A stretch of DNA of 64,000 nucleotides, from the NCBI RefSeq assembly GCF_002205645.1, contig NZ_NIOF01000011.1:1-64000 (forward strand), given 5' to 3'. The notes below the pieces were generated by a model. It was not told where the DNA came from. It saw only the letters and a program-made list of their open reading frames with translations, and ran no database searches. A program made the translations under genes and the position numbers. Position 1 is the stretch's first letter. The number at the start of each line of letters is the position of its first letter. Of the stretch, positions 42,726 through 51,075 are shown in pieces. Source of the DNA: Roseateles aquatilis. Lineage in GTDB: Bacteria; Pseudomonadota; Gammaproteobacteria; Burkholderiales; Burkholderiaceae_C.

Positions 42726-43586
42726 ATGTTCGATCACAACGAGACCCTGGACGAGGCTCGCGCGCGCAACATCCGCGACGCGCTGTTCGAGGACATCGGC
42801 GTCAGCGACTGGACCGCGCGGCTGGTGCCCGCGGACCGGCGCGTGAAGGCGTCGGTCCGTGTGCGCGAGGCGGCGGTGCTGTGCGGCCGCGACTGGTTCG
42901 AGGGCGTGTTCAAGGCGCTCGATGCGTCGTCGGCGATCGAGTGGCTGTACGACGAGGGCGCCGACATGGCGGCCGATACCGTTGTCTGCCGCATCGAGGC
43001 CGACGGCCGCGCGCTGCTGTCGGCCGAGCGGCCGGCGCTGAACTTCCTGCAACTGCTGTCGGGCACGGCGTCCGTCACGCGGGCCCATGCGCGCGCGATC
43101 GAGGGCGCCAGTCCCAACCCGAACGGCTGCGCGGTGCTGGACACGCGCAAGACGCTGCCCGGCCTGCGCCTGGCGCAGAAGTACGCGGTGCGCGTGGGCG
43201 GCGGCGCGAATCAGCGCCTGGCGTTGTACGACGGCATCCTGATCAAGGAAAACCACATCGCCGCGGCTGGTGGCGTCACGCAGGCGCTGAAGCAGGCGCA
43301 TGCGCTGAATGCCGGCGTCACCGTCCAGGTGGAGGTCGAGACGCTCGACCAACTCCGCGAGGCATTCGCCGCGGGCGCGGTCAGCGTGCTGCTGGACAAC
43401 TTCACCGAGGCCATGATGCGCGAGGCCGTGGCCGTCACGGCCGGTCGCGCGCTGCTGGAGGTCTCCGGCGGCGTCGCCATCGACCAGCTCCGCTGGATCG
43501 CGGCGACGGGCGTGGACAGGATCTCCGTCGGGCGGCTGACCAAGGACGCGAAGGCGGTGGACTACTCGATGAGGGTCGAAGGCTGA
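42726..43586 (+). CDS. nadC: Nicotinate-nucleotide pyrophosphorylase (quinolinate phosphoribosyltransferase)
   Basis: 286 residues, the normal length. Converts quinolinate and PRPP to nicotinate mononucleotide, the de novo entry to NAD. Signature residues are intact: ERPALNFLQLLSGTASVT, LDTRKTLPGLRLAQKYAV and GGGANQRLALYDGILIKENH, then LEVSGGVAIDQLRWIAATGV and DRISVGRLTKDAKAVDYSM. nadA and nadB are not adjacent. A perfect terminator follows 32 nt after the stop. Confidence 0.96.
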   Translation: MFDHNETLDEARARNIRDALFEDIGVSDWTARLVPADRRVKASVRVREAAVLCGRDWFEGVFKALDASSAIEWLYDEGADMAADTVVCRIEADGRALLSAERPALNFLQLLSGTASVTRAHARAIEGASPNPNGCAVLDTRKTLPGLRLAQKYAVRVGGGANQRLALYDGILIKENHIAAAGGVTQALKQAHALNAGVTVQVEVETLDQLREAFAAGAVSVLLDNFTEAMMREAVAVTAGRALLEVSGGVAIDQLRWIAATGVDRISVGRLTKDAKAVDYSMRVEG

Positions 43587-43618
43587 TCTAAGTCGGTGAC
43601 CCCCGTCGTCTCGGCAAA

Positions 43619-43649
43619 TCGGCGCCATATCTGGCGCCGAACCTTTTTC
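43619..43649 (+). terminator. Intrinsic terminator of nadC
   Basis: Perfect 9-bp stem TCGGCGCCA (43619-43627) / TGGCGCCGA (43632-43640) with a TATC loop, followed by ACC and TTTTT. Confidence 0.92.
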
Positions 43650-43688
43650 TGACACTGGCTGTCTTCTCAATTGCAGGAGTCAGCAAGT

Positions 43689-44453
43689 ATGGAAGCGAGC
43701 AATGATGGAACGGTCCCAGACGCGAACGTGGGAACGCTTCGCGAGATCCTGGATCGATGGACAGTCACCAAAGCCTGTCTCGTCTTGAACGAAGTAGAAA
43801 GCCGCCTTCGGCTCCTGGCCGAGTTGCGGGGAAAACTGGACAAGGTGGGGGCCGACGAGGTCCATGAGCTTCAACCGCTTTTCAAGCGAGGGCTCTGGAT
43901 GCTTGGACCGCAGTTCGAGTCCGCCGAGTTCACGGCCAATCTGGGCATGACGCGTGTGGTCCAGCGCCTGTTCAAGAACCCTCTCGGCGTGGCATCCCGT
44001 CGTCGGCCGGATTTTGTCGTGCTGACCGACAGCAGTGTCGGGCTCTATTCCTGTCCCTCGTTCAATGACGGACACGAAGTGGATGGCTCCGAATGTGTCG
44101 TGGTCATCGAGTTGAAGACCACCGGCCGACGGCTCTGTCGCGATGATCGCGAGCAGGTTTGGAGCTACATCGAAGAACTCATCGCGATTGGCTACATCAA
44201 GCCCAGTACGCGAGTTGATGGCTACATCTTTGGCGACCAAATCGCGCGCGGCGAGGATCGCGTCACTTCCTACACCGACAAGGTGAAGATTCGCCCGATG
44301 CTCTACGACACCATCCTGGCCCGAGCCCAGTCACGGCTGCTGAATCTCTATCGGGAGGTCAAGAACGCGCCGTTTCTGACGGACATGGCACCGGAGAACC
44401 CTCGGCGGCCGGAGTCCGTGACGGCCGCGCGCGCGAGCCTCGAAGCGGCCTGA
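43689..44453 (+). CDS. PD-(D/E)XK nuclease-like protein, orphan
   Basis: 254 residues, not assigned to a named family with certainty. A helical N-terminal third is followed by FTANLGMTRVVQRLF, then RRRPDFVVL and VVVIELKTTGRRL, which match the Asp ... Glu-x-Lys core of PD-(D/E)XK nucleases, and a downstream VWSYIEELIAIGYI helix. A similar domain forms the C-terminal part of some Hsp90-like ATPase proteins of suspected defence function and of Shedu-type nucleases; here it stands alone. ATG 43689 has AGGAG 9 nt upstream. Codon use is noticeably less GC-rich than in nadC, and it lies between a terminator and a stable hairpin, so it may be transferred DNA. Confidence 0.6.
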   Translation: MEASNDGTVPDANVGTLREILDRWTVTKACLVLNEVESRLRLLAELRGKLDKVGADEVHELQPLFKRGLWMLGPQFESAEFTANLGMTRVVQRLFKNPLGVASRRRPDFVVLTDSSVGLYSCPSFNDGHEVDGSECVVVIELKTTGRRLCRDDREQVWSYIEELIAIGYIKPSTRVDGYIFGDQIARGEDRVTSYTDKVKIRPMLYDTILARAQSRLLNLYREVKNAPFLTDMAPENPRRPESVTAARASLEAA

Positions 44454-44472
44454 GCCGATGAACAGGGCCGGC

Positions 44473-44495
44473 GCGGGCACTGGGACAGTGCCCGC
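44473..44495. repeat. Perfect 10-bp hairpin after the orphan nuclease-like gene
   Basis: GCGGGCACTG / CAGTGCCCGC with a GGA loop, 20 nt after the stop. No T-run on either strand, so it is a weak terminator candidate or an RNA-stabilising hairpin. Confidence 0.6.
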
Positions 44496-44546
44496 CACAC
44501 CAATCTTGTGCGCAGACCTGGTGCGTCCTGGTCCTTCTGCCTTGCA

Positions 44547-44561
44547 TACAAGATCGATGTA
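44547..44561. promoter_or_regulatory. TACA-N7-TGTA inverted repeat upstream of GntR gene
   Basis: TACA (44547-44550) and TGTA (44558-44561) lie 54-68 nt before the GntR-type start. Short inverted repeats of this shape are common FadR-type operators; this one is weakly supported. Confidence 0.3.
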
Positions 44562-44614
44562 CCCATGAGGCGGTGGTCCGGCCGCGCTGGCACGGAAGCT
44601 GCAAAGCCTCGTGC

Positions 44615-45388
44615 ATGGGCACCACCGCCACCGACATCAGCCAGCGCATCATCGATGCGGTCCTGGCGCAGAAGCTGGCCCCCGGCACGCGGCTGGGGGA
44701 GCAGCAACTGGCGTTGCTCTTCGACTGCAGCCGCACCGTCGTCCGCGAGGCGCTGACCCGGCTCGCCGCGCGCGGCATCGTGACGGTCAGCGCACGGCGC
44801 GGCTGGTATCTGATCGCGCCCTCCCGCGAAGAAGCCCGCGAGGCCTTCGAGGCGCGCCGGGTCATCGAGCTGGGCCTGCTCCGCGACCGCCGCCCGCTCG
44901 ACAAATCCGCGCTCACGCGCCTGAAGAAGCACCTCGCGCAGGAGAAGGCCGCGGTGCGTGGCGACGATGTCGGTGCGCGCAGCTTCCTGCTCGGCGACTT
45001 CCACGTCTGCCTGGCCGAATGCCTGGGCAACAGCCTGCTCGCCGACACGCTGCGCGACTACACCGCCCGCACCACGCTGATCGCGATGCTCTACCAGTCG
45101 TCCCACGACGCGGCGCAATCCTGCCAGGAGCACGTCGCCATCGTCGCCGCGCTGGAGCAGGGCGACGCCGGGCGGGCCGAGGCGCTGATGGCCGAGCACC
45201 TGGCCAGCGTGCAATCCGCGCTGCAACTGGAAGCACAGGCCGACGACCCGCTGCATCAGTTGCGGCAGGCGCTGACGCCGCTCACCCCGCCGACCCCTTC
45301 CTCGACCGCGCGCCGCGCGCGGGCCTCGCGCCGCGACGGCGCCGAGGCCGACCCTCCCCCCGCCGCCTACCTAGGAGCCTTGTTATGA
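44615..45388 (+). CDS. GntR-family regulator (FadR/FCD type)
   Basis: 257 residues. Winged HTH ISQRIIDAVLAQKLAPGTRLGEQQLALLFDCSRTVVREALTRLAARGIV, then an all-helical FCD ligand domain with metal-type histidines (FHVCLAECLGN, HVAIVAALEQGD, EALMAEHL). A Pro/Arg-rich tail of about 40 residues is unusual. Its stop overlaps the start of the solute-binding protein by 4 nt (ATGA), so it is the first gene of the transporter operon and its likely regulator. ATG 44615 is chosen as the start closest to the HTH. Confidence 0.88.
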   Translation: MGTTATDISQRIIDAVLAQKLAPGTRLGEQQLALLFDCSRTVVREALTRLAARGIVTVSARRGWYLIAPSREEAREAFEARRVIELGLLRDRRPLDKSALTRLKKHLAQEKAAVRGDDVGARSFLLGDFHVCLAECLGNSLLADTLRDYTARTTLIAMLYQSSHDAAQSCQEHVAIVAALEQGDAGRAEALMAEHLASVQSALQLEAQADDPLHQLRQALTPLTPPTPSSTARRARASRRDGAEADPPPAAYLGALL

Positions 45389-46194
45389 GCCACGCCGTCC
45401 GTCAGTCCGTCCATGCCTTGTCGCGCCGCCTGCTGCTGGCCGGCGCCCTCGGTCTCCTCGCGCTCGGCGCGCAGGCGCAGACCGCGCTGGACACGATCAC
45501 CAAGGCCAAGACCATCAAGATCGCGGTCCCGACCGACTACCCGCCCTATGGCTTCGTCGGTCCGGACATGAAGCCGCAAGGCCTGGACGTCGCGATGGCC
45601 GAGCTGATCGCGGCCAAGCTGGGCGTGAAGGTCGAGCTGGTGCCGGTCACCAGCGCCAACCGCATCCCCTACCTGCAGACGAAGAAGGCGGACCTGGTTA
45701 TCTCCACGTTGGGCAAGAACCCGGAGCGCGAGAAGGTGATCAGCTTCAGCTCGGCCTATGCGCCGTTCTACCAGGCGGTCTTCGCGTCCAAGAGCCTGGC
45801 GATCAAGAGCTTCGCCGATCTGGCCGGCAAGTCGGTCGCGGTGACCCGCGGCGCGATGGAGGACCAGGAGCTGGCGAAGGTCGCGCCGACATCGCTCGAG
45901 TTCAAGCGCTTCGAGGACAACAACGCGACGATCGCCGCGTTCGCCGCCGGCCAGACGCAGGTGCTGGCGACCAGCGCCGCCGTGGCCGGCAACCTGATGC
46001 AGCGCCAACCCGGCCTGAACATCGAATACAAGCTGCTGCTCAAGGACAGCCCCTGCTTCGTCGGGGTCGCCAAGGGCGAGGACGCGCTGTTGACCAAGGT
46101 CAACGCGATCATCGCGGCGGCCAAGCAGGCCGGCGAGCTGGAAGCGCTCTCCAGGAAGTGGCTGGGCCGCGGCGCGGGCGACCTGCCGCTCTGA
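45385..46194 (+). CDS. Polar amino-acid ABC transporter substrate-binding protein
   Basis: 269 residues, periplasmic. A signal peptide (SRRLLLAGALGLLALGAQA) precedes an SBP_bac_3 domain: KIAVPTDYPPYGFVGPDMKPQG, LDVAMAELIAAKLGVKVELV and PYLQTKKADLVISTLGKNPE. The bound ligand cannot be read from sequence; the architecture fits glutamate, glutamine, cystine or another polar amino acid. Coupled to the GntR gene by ATGA overlap and followed by two permeases and an ATPase. Confidence 0.92.
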   Translation: MSHAVRQSVHALSRRLLLAGALGLLALGAQAQTALDTITKAKTIKIAVPTDYPPYGFVGPDMKPQGLDVAMAELIAAKLGVKVELVPVTSANRIPYLQTKKADLVISTLGKNPEREKVISFSSAYAPFYQAVFASKSLAIKSFADLAGKSVAVTRGAMEDQELAKVAPTSLEFKRFEDNNATIAAFAAGQTQVLATSAAVAGNLMQRQPGLNIEYKLLLKDSPCFVGVAKGEDALLTKVNAIIAAAKQAGELEALSRKWLGRGAGDLPL

Positions 46195-46292
46195 GCGAAG
46201 CGCCGCCCGTCCGGATGCCTCGCCGCTTCACCCGTGATGCCCTTTCGCCCTGCCATGGCGATGACTGAACACTCGTCCACCGGGAGCCGCCC

Positions 46293-47021
46293 ATGATCGA
46301 GTTCGACTTCGGCGCCGTCCTCGCCGAATGGCCATTGCTGTTGCGCGGCCTGGCGTGGACGGTCGGGCTGACGCTGGTGGCCGTGCCGTTGGGGCTGGTG
46401 ATCGCGACGCTGGGCGCCTGGGCGCGGGCGTGCGGCGCGACCTGGCTGCGACGGCTGGTCGGCGTGTACGTGGAGTTGCTGCGCAACACGCCGTTCATTG
46501 TCCAGCTGTTCTTCGTCTTCTTCGGGCTGCCGTCCCTGGGCGTGAAGCTGTCGCCGCAGACGGCGTCGCTGATCGCGATGACGCTCAACCTCGGCGCCTA
46601 CGGCACCGAGATCCTGCGCGCCGGCATCCAGGCCGCGCCGCGCGGCCAGTGGGAGGCCGCGCGCAGCCTGGCGCTGAGCCCCGCGCAAGCCTTCCTCCGC
46701 GTGATCCTGCCGCCCGCGTTCAAGCGCGTGTGGCCGGCGATGACCAGCCAGATCATCATCGTGATGCTGGGCTCGGCGGTCTGCGGGCAGATCTCCACCG
46801 AGGAGCTCAGCTACGCCGCCAACCTGATCCAGAGCCGCAACTTCCGCGCCTTCGAGGCTTTCATCATCGCGACGCTGATCTACCTCGCGCTGGCCATGCT
46901 GACGCGGCGCGTGCTGCGGTGGGCGGGGCCGCGATGGTTCTTCGGCGCGGGCGCGACGGCGTCGCGGCCCGCGCTGTGGCGGCGTCTGGCCGGCGCCACG
47001 ACGGGAGATCGCCATGGTTGA
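46293..47021 (+). CDS. Polar amino-acid ABC transporter permease
   Basis: 242 residues with about five membrane helices (HisM/GlnP type). VELLRNTPFIVQLFFVFFG and the EAA loop GQWEAARSLALSPAQAFLRV, which docks on the ATPase, are intact. GGGAG lies 7 nt before ATG 46293. Overlaps the second permease by 8 nt. Confidence 0.93.
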   Translation: MIEFDFGAVLAEWPLLLRGLAWTVGLTLVAVPLGLVIATLGAWARACGATWLRRLVGVYVELLRNTPFIVQLFFVFFGLPSLGVKLSPQTASLIAMTLNLGAYGTEILRAGIQAAPRGQWEAARSLALSPAQAFLRVILPPAFKRVWPAMTSQIIIVMLGSAVCGQISTEELSYAANLIQSRNFRAFEAFIIATLIYLALAMLTRRVLRWAGPRWFFGAGATASRPALWRRLAGATTGDRHG

Positions 47022-47667
47022 GTTCACCCTCTGGGACATCCTGCGCAACCTGGCGCTCGCGATGCGCTGGACGGTCGCGCTGTCGCTGATCGCGTTTGTC
47101 GGCGGCGGGCTGGTCGGCGCGGCGCTGCTATGCCTGCGGCTCGGCCTGGGACCGCGCACGCGGTGGGCGATCGGCGCCTACGTGCAGCTCTTCCAGGGCA
47201 CGCCGCTGCTGATGCAGCTGTTCCTCGCCTACTTCGGGCTGGCGCTGCTGGGCATCGAGGTCTCCGCCTGGACGGCGGCGTCGCTGGCGCTGACGCTCTA
47301 CACCAGCGCCTACCTGGTCGAGATCTGGCGCGGCTGCGTCGAGGCGGTGCCGCGCGGCCAGTGGGAGGCGGCGCGCAGCCTGGCCATGAGCTTCGGCGAA
47401 CAACTGCGCCACGTGATCCTGCCGCAGGCGCTGCGCCTGGCGATCGCGCCGACGGTCGGCTTCCTGGTGCAGGTCATCAAGGGGACCGCGCTGGCATCGG
47501 TGATTGGCTTCGTCGAGCTGACCAAGGCGGGCGGGATGATCGCCAACGCGAGCTTCAAGCCCTTCCTCGTCTTCGGCTTCGTGGCCCTGTTCTATTTCGT
47601 CCTGTGCTTTCCCGTGAGCCTGGTCGCCCAACACCTCGAAAGGAAGCAGCATGGCCGCCTTGCCTGA
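47014..47667 (+). CDS. Polar amino-acid ABC transporter permease
   Basis: 217 residues, second HisM/GlnP-type permease. Contains YVQLFQGTPLLMQLFLAYFG and the EAA loop GQWEAARSLAMSFGEQLRHV, matching the partner permease, so the two likely form the heterodimeric channel. Overlaps both neighbours (8 nt upstream, 17 nt downstream). Confidence 0.93.
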   Translation: MVEFTLWDILRNLALAMRWTVALSLIAFVGGGLVGAALLCLRLGLGPRTRWAIGAYVQLFQGTPLLMQLFLAYFGLALLGIEVSAWTAASLALTLYTSAYLVEIWRGCVEAVPRGQWEAARSLAMSFGEQLRHVILPQALRLAIAPTVGFLVQVIKGTALASVIGFVELTKAGGMIANASFKPFLVFGFVALFYFVLCFPVSLVAQHLERKQHGRLA

Positions 47668-48442
47668 AGCCCTCGCGCCGTCCTCCGTTCCCCTGTCCGT
47701 GCCGGGTGTGCCCATCGTGCGCATCACCGCGCTGCGCAAGTCCTATGGCAGCAACGAGGTGCTCAAGGGCATCGACCTGGACGTGATGCGCGGCGAGGTG
47801 ATCGCGCTGATCGGCAAGAGCGGCTCGGGCAAGAGCACGCTGCTGCGTTGCATCAACGGGCTGGAGCAATTCCAGGACGGCTCGCTGCGCGTGGCCGACA
47901 AGCCGCTGCTGCACGAGAGCGCGATGGCGATGCGCGCGCTGCGGCAGCAGGTCGGCATGATCTTCCAGAGCTTCAACCTGTTCCCACACCTGAGCGTGGG
48001 CCGCAACGTGATGCTGGCGCCGACGCTGGTCAAGCGCCGCGGCGAGCGCGAGGCGGCGGAGCAGGCCCGGGCCCTGCTGGCCCGCGTGGGCCTGGCGGAG
48101 AAATTCGATGCGATGCCGGACCAGCTGTCCGGCGGTCAGCAGCAACGCGTCGCCATCGCGCGGGCGCTGGCGATGGAGCCGCAGGTGCTGCTGTGCGACG
48201 AGATCACGTCGGCGCTCGACCCCGAGCTGGTCGGCGAGGTGCTGCGCGTCGTCGAGTCCCTGGCGCAGGAGGGCATGACGCTGCTGATGGTCACGCACGA
48301 GATGAGCTTCGCGCGCAAGGTGGCGGATCGGGTGATCTTCATGCACCAGGGCCGCGTGCACGAGATCGGCCCGCCGGCCGATCTGTTCGGCTCGCCGCGG
48401 ACGCCGGAGTTGAGGCAGTTCCTGTCGTCGTTGCAGGATTGA
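47651..48442 (+). CDS. Polar amino-acid ABC transporter ATP-binding protein
   Basis: 263 residues, HisP/GlnQ type. Walker A IGKSGSGKSTLLRCING, Q-loop MIFQSFNLFPHLSV, signature LSGGQQQRVAIARAL, Walker B VLLCDEITSALDPE and the H-loop VTHEMSFARKVADRV are complete. The first 20 residues form a variable extension before the conserved VRITALRKSYG. Last gene of the GntR-SBP-permease-permease-ATPase operon. No terminator was found directly after it. Confidence 0.95.
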   Translation: MAALPEALAPSSVPLSVPGVPIVRITALRKSYGSNEVLKGIDLDVMRGEVIALIGKSGSGKSTLLRCINGLEQFQDGSLRVADKPLLHESAMAMRALRQQVGMIFQSFNLFPHLSVGRNVMLAPTLVKRRGEREAAEQARALLARVGLAEKFDAMPDQLSGGQQQRVAIARALAMEPQVLLCDEITSALDPELVGEVLRVVESLAQEGMTLLMVTHEMSFARKVADRVIFMHQGRVHEIGPPADLFGSPRTPELRQFLSSLQD

Positions 48443-48644
48443 TTTCCGGATGCGCGCAGGGGCATTGCGGGGGCTCGTATCGTCGTAGCAACGGCAAGTT
48501 TGCGAATGAAAATTGAATGACGCCGTTCAATCCCAGCGAGGATGACGCATTGCTGCAGACCTGATGCAAAGACAAGTTGATTTCGTGAGAGGCCCGTAGG
48601 AATCGGGATCCGAGGGCGCTCGGCGTCGCTAGAGTGACTGCCCT

Positions 48645-49352
48645 ATGACGCAGCGACACTCCCTCATCGGCACCGGTCTCTATCCCCTCACGCGGGCAGC
48701 CCGCATCTTGGGGGCCGACGTGCGTCGCGTGCGACGCTGGCTCAAGGGGTACACCTGCAGGACACGGAATGGCGTGTCGACATCGCCGCCGCTGTGGACG
48801 CTGCAGTACGCCGACGACGAGGAGCTCGGAGACGCCTATGTGCTGGGCTTCAAGGATCTGCTGGAGCTGCGGATGGTCGCGCGTCTGGTGGCGGAAGGCG
48901 TGTCGCTCCAGGCGGTGCGGGCGACCATCAAGGTGGCGCGTGAGCAACTCGGCGACTACCCCTTGCAGTCCAAGCGCTTCCTGAGCGACGGAAAGCGGAT
49001 CTTCATGGAAGCGGTCGGCGGGACGGGGCAACGTCCGCGACTGCTCGACGTGCGTGGCCGCCAGTTCGTGTTCGACGACATCGTTCGGCCCTCCCTGTTC
49101 GAAGACGTCGAGTTCGATCGACACGGCCATGCGGTGCGGTGGTTCCCCGTGCCGCAAAAGCGACTGATCGTGCTCGATCCAGCGCGACGATGTGGGCAGC
49201 CCATCCTGTTGTCGTGCAACGTTGCGACAGACACCCTCTTTTTCTCCTACCTTGCGGAGAAGGGGGCGACCGACTTCGTGGCAGGCATCTGGCATGTGAC
49301 GCCACGTGAAGTGATGGCCGCCGTCGAGTTCGAAAGAAGGATAGCGGCATGA
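48645..49352 (+). CDS. DUF433-type antitoxin with N-terminal HTH (VapB45-like)
   Basis: 235 residues. An N-terminal MerR-like helix-turn-helix (YPLTRAARILGADVRRVRRWL, residues 13-33) is followed by a middle region and a C-terminal DUF433-like domain (FDRHGHAVRWFPVP, IVLDPARRCGQPIL, WHVTPREVMAAVEFE). DUF433 proteins are antitoxins of PIN-like toxins. The stop overlaps the toxin start by 4 nt (ATGA), the usual antitoxin-toxin coupling. TAGAGT at 48630-48635 lies 9 nt before the ATG with no Shine-Dalgarno. Autoregulation through the HTH is likely but no operator was identified. Confidence 0.75.
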   Translation: MTQRHSLIGTGLYPLTRAARILGADVRRVRRWLKGYTCRTRNGVSTSPPLWTLQYADDEELGDAYVLGFKDLLELRMVARLVAEGVSLQAVRATIKVAREQLGDYPLQSKRFLSDGKRIFMEAVGGTGQRPRLLDVRGRQFVFDDIVRPSLFEDVEFDRHGHAVRWFPVPQKRLIVLDPARRCGQPILLSCNVATDTLFFSYLAEKGATDFVAGIWHVTPREVMAAVEFERRIAA

Positions 49353-49759
49353 AGTTCATGTTCGACGCCAACCTCTCGACTGACCTTGCCAAGGCGATCG
49401 GAGCGTTGTCCAGGAAAGAGCATGTCGTGGAACGTGTCATGCACGTCGAAGAGCTCTTCCCGAAGAACACCGACGATGTCGTCTGGATTGGTCGGCTCAA
49501 GGAGCACGGCGCTCACTGGGTTGTCATCACCAATGACAAGCTGAAGAAACAGCAAGGATCTGAGAGGGCGCTGATCAATCGCAGTGAGTTCATTGGCTAT
49601 GTACTTGATCCCCAATGGGGGCATCACGGGTTCTGGTCCATTGCGGAACGACTCGTCGATTGGTGGCCCATCATCCTTGAGCATGTGAAGACGGCGAGGG
49701 CGGGTCTCTATCGGGTGCCATGGAAGACCGGATCCGCGCGTCGACTGACTTCCTTCTGA
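49349..49759 (+). CDS. PIN-like toxin (VapC45-like)
   Basis: 136 residues. MKFMFDANLSTDLAKAI carries the first acidic residue of the PIN-like fold (Asp6), and VVWIGRLKEHGAHWVVITND supplies the later acidic position; FIGYVLDPQWGHHGFWSIAERL is typical of the VapC45 PIN-like group. Expected to be an RNase that inhibits growth when free of its antitoxin. Codon use is less GC-biased than in neighbouring housekeeping genes, consistent with a mobile toxin-antitoxin module. Function is inferred from family and gene order, not shown. Confidence 0.75.
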   Translation: MKFMFDANLSTDLAKAIGALSRKEHVVERVMHVEELFPKNTDDVVWIGRLKEHGAHWVVITNDKLKKQQGSERALINRSEFIGYVLDPQWGHHGFWSIAERLVDWWPIILEHVKTARAGLYRVPWKTGSARRLTSF

Positions 49760-49808
49760 GGCATGACCCCTGGCTAGACTCCAATCGCAAACACGCAGGA
49801 GTCCCGCC

Positions 49809-50273
49809 ATGCCCACCCGCCGCGCCATCCTCCGATCCACGCTTGCGCTGTCCTCCGGCGCGCTGACGGCGACGTCGTCGATGGCGCCGCGGGCCGCCGC
49901 CACCGGCAACCCCGTCCGCGATGCCGAGCTCGCCTTCGCCGCCACGATGGCCACGCGGGACTTCAAGGCCTTCGGTGAATTCGTGGCCGAGGACGCGGTG
50001 TTCATCAGCGGCAACAAGCCCCTGCGTGGACGCACCGCGGTGCTTGCCGAATGGAAGCGCTTCTTCGACGGCCCCGAGGCGCCCTTCGAATGGGCGCCTG
50101 ATCTGGTCGAGGTGCTGCCCGATGGCAAGCTCGGCTACAGCACCGGGCCCGTCCGCGTGAAGGGCAAGCTGGTCGCGCGTTTCGCGTCGACCTGGCGGCG
50201 TGAGGCCGACGGGCGGTGGCGCGTGGTCTTCGACAACGGCAGCGACGTGTGCGATTGCAAGCAGTCCGGCTGA
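49809..50273 (+). CDS. Exported NTF2/SnoaL-like (DUF4440-type) protein
   Basis: 154 residues. The N-terminus TRRAILRSTLALSSGALTA looks like a Tat-type signal (twin Arg). The mature part matches the NTF2-like cone fold: AELAFAATMATRDFKAFGEF, VAEDAVFISGNKPLRGRTAV and STWRREADGRWRVVFDNGSD. Members of this group bind small molecules or have no enzymatic activity; the role is unknown. ATG 49809 has AGGAG 8 nt upstream; TAGACT (about 49773-49778) may be its -10 box. Confidence 0.83.
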   Translation: MPTRRAILRSTLALSSGALTATSSMAPRAAATGNPVRDAELAFAATMATRDFKAFGEFVAEDAVFISGNKPLRGRTAVLAEWKRFFDGPEAPFEWAPDLVEVLPDGKLGYSTGPVRVKGKLVARFASTWRREADGRWRVVFDNGSDVCDCKQSG

Positions 50274-50289
50274 CGCCGAACCCCAGCGC

Positions 50290-51024
50290 TCACTTGAACC
50301 AATCCTCGTCCGGCAACTGCTCGAACACCCGCTTCAGGCCGCCGCCCCAGCCCTGACTGATCGTCGTGAAGTAGGGATCGTCCTTGGTGATGCGGTGCGG
50401 CTCGGCCGGCGCGAAGCTGTCGGTGCGGTAGAGCAGCATGTCGATCGGCAGGCCCACCGACAGGTTGCTGCGGATCGTCGAGTCGAAGGAGATCAGCGCG
50501 CACTTGGTCGCCTCGGCCAGCGAGCTGTCGAAGTCGATGACGCGGTCGATGATGGGCTTGCCGTACTTCGATTCACCGATCTGCAGATAGGGCGTGTCTT
50601 CCGTGGCCTCGATGAAGTTGCCTTGCGGGTAGACGTGGAAGATCCGCGGCACCTCGCCCTTGATCTGGCCGCCGACGATGAAGTTGCCGCCGAAGTCCAC
50701 GCCCTGGTTCAACTGGCCGTTGCCCTCGCTGTCGCGCGCGACGACCTCCTTCAGCGTGCGGCCCACCAGCTCCGCGACGTCGTACATCGATGTCAGGTTC
50801 ATCAGATGTCTTCCTTCCTTCCCCGCGCGCTGGCGCAGCAGGCTGATCACGCTCTGCGTGGTCGCCAGGTTGCCGGCGGTGAGCAGCGTGACGAGGCGCT
50901 CGCCCGGCTGCTCGAAGACATTCATCTTGCGGAACGTGGCGATCTGATCGACGCCCGCGTTGGTCCGGGAGTCCGACGCGAACAGCAGGCCGGCACGCAG
51001 CCGCATGGCAACACAGTAGGTCAT
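50290..51024 (-). CDS. Anbu proteasome-like N-terminal nucleophile peptidase
   Basis: 244 residues. MTYCVAMRLRAGLLFASDSRTNAGVD is the Anbu (ancestral beta subunit) start; after Met removal Thr2 becomes the catalytic nucleophile, so the ATG at 51024 decides the active site and the longer in-frame version is rejected. Other family blocks: LVTLLTAGNLATTQSVISLL and GNFIVGGQIKGEVPRIFHVYP. Anbu proteins assemble into rings related to HslV and the 20S proteasome; in vivo substrates are unknown. Last gene of a four-gene cluster with a transglutaminase, an alpha-E protein and an ATP-grasp protein. Confidence 0.93.
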   Translation of the reverse strand: MTYCVAMRLRAGLLFASDSRTNAGVDQIATFRKMNVFEQPGERLVTLLTAGNLATTQSVISLLRQRAGKEGRHLMNLTSMYDVAELVGRTLKEVVARDSEGNGQLNQGVDFGGNFIVGGQIKGEVPRIFHVYPQGNFIEATEDTPYLQIGESKYGKPIIDRVIDFDSSLAEATKCALISFDSTIRSNLSVGLPIDMLLYRTDSFAPAEPHRITKDDPYFTTISQGWGGGLKRVFEQLPDEDWFK

Positions 51025-51075
51025 GGGGCGAAAGGTTAGCGCATCACTTCGGTGCCGCACCGGCGGTGTGCGCCC

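Noticed and set aside
44473-44495. Terminator for the orphan nuclease-like gene
   Set aside because: The stem is perfect but neither strand has a T-run after it, so it is listed only as a hairpin.
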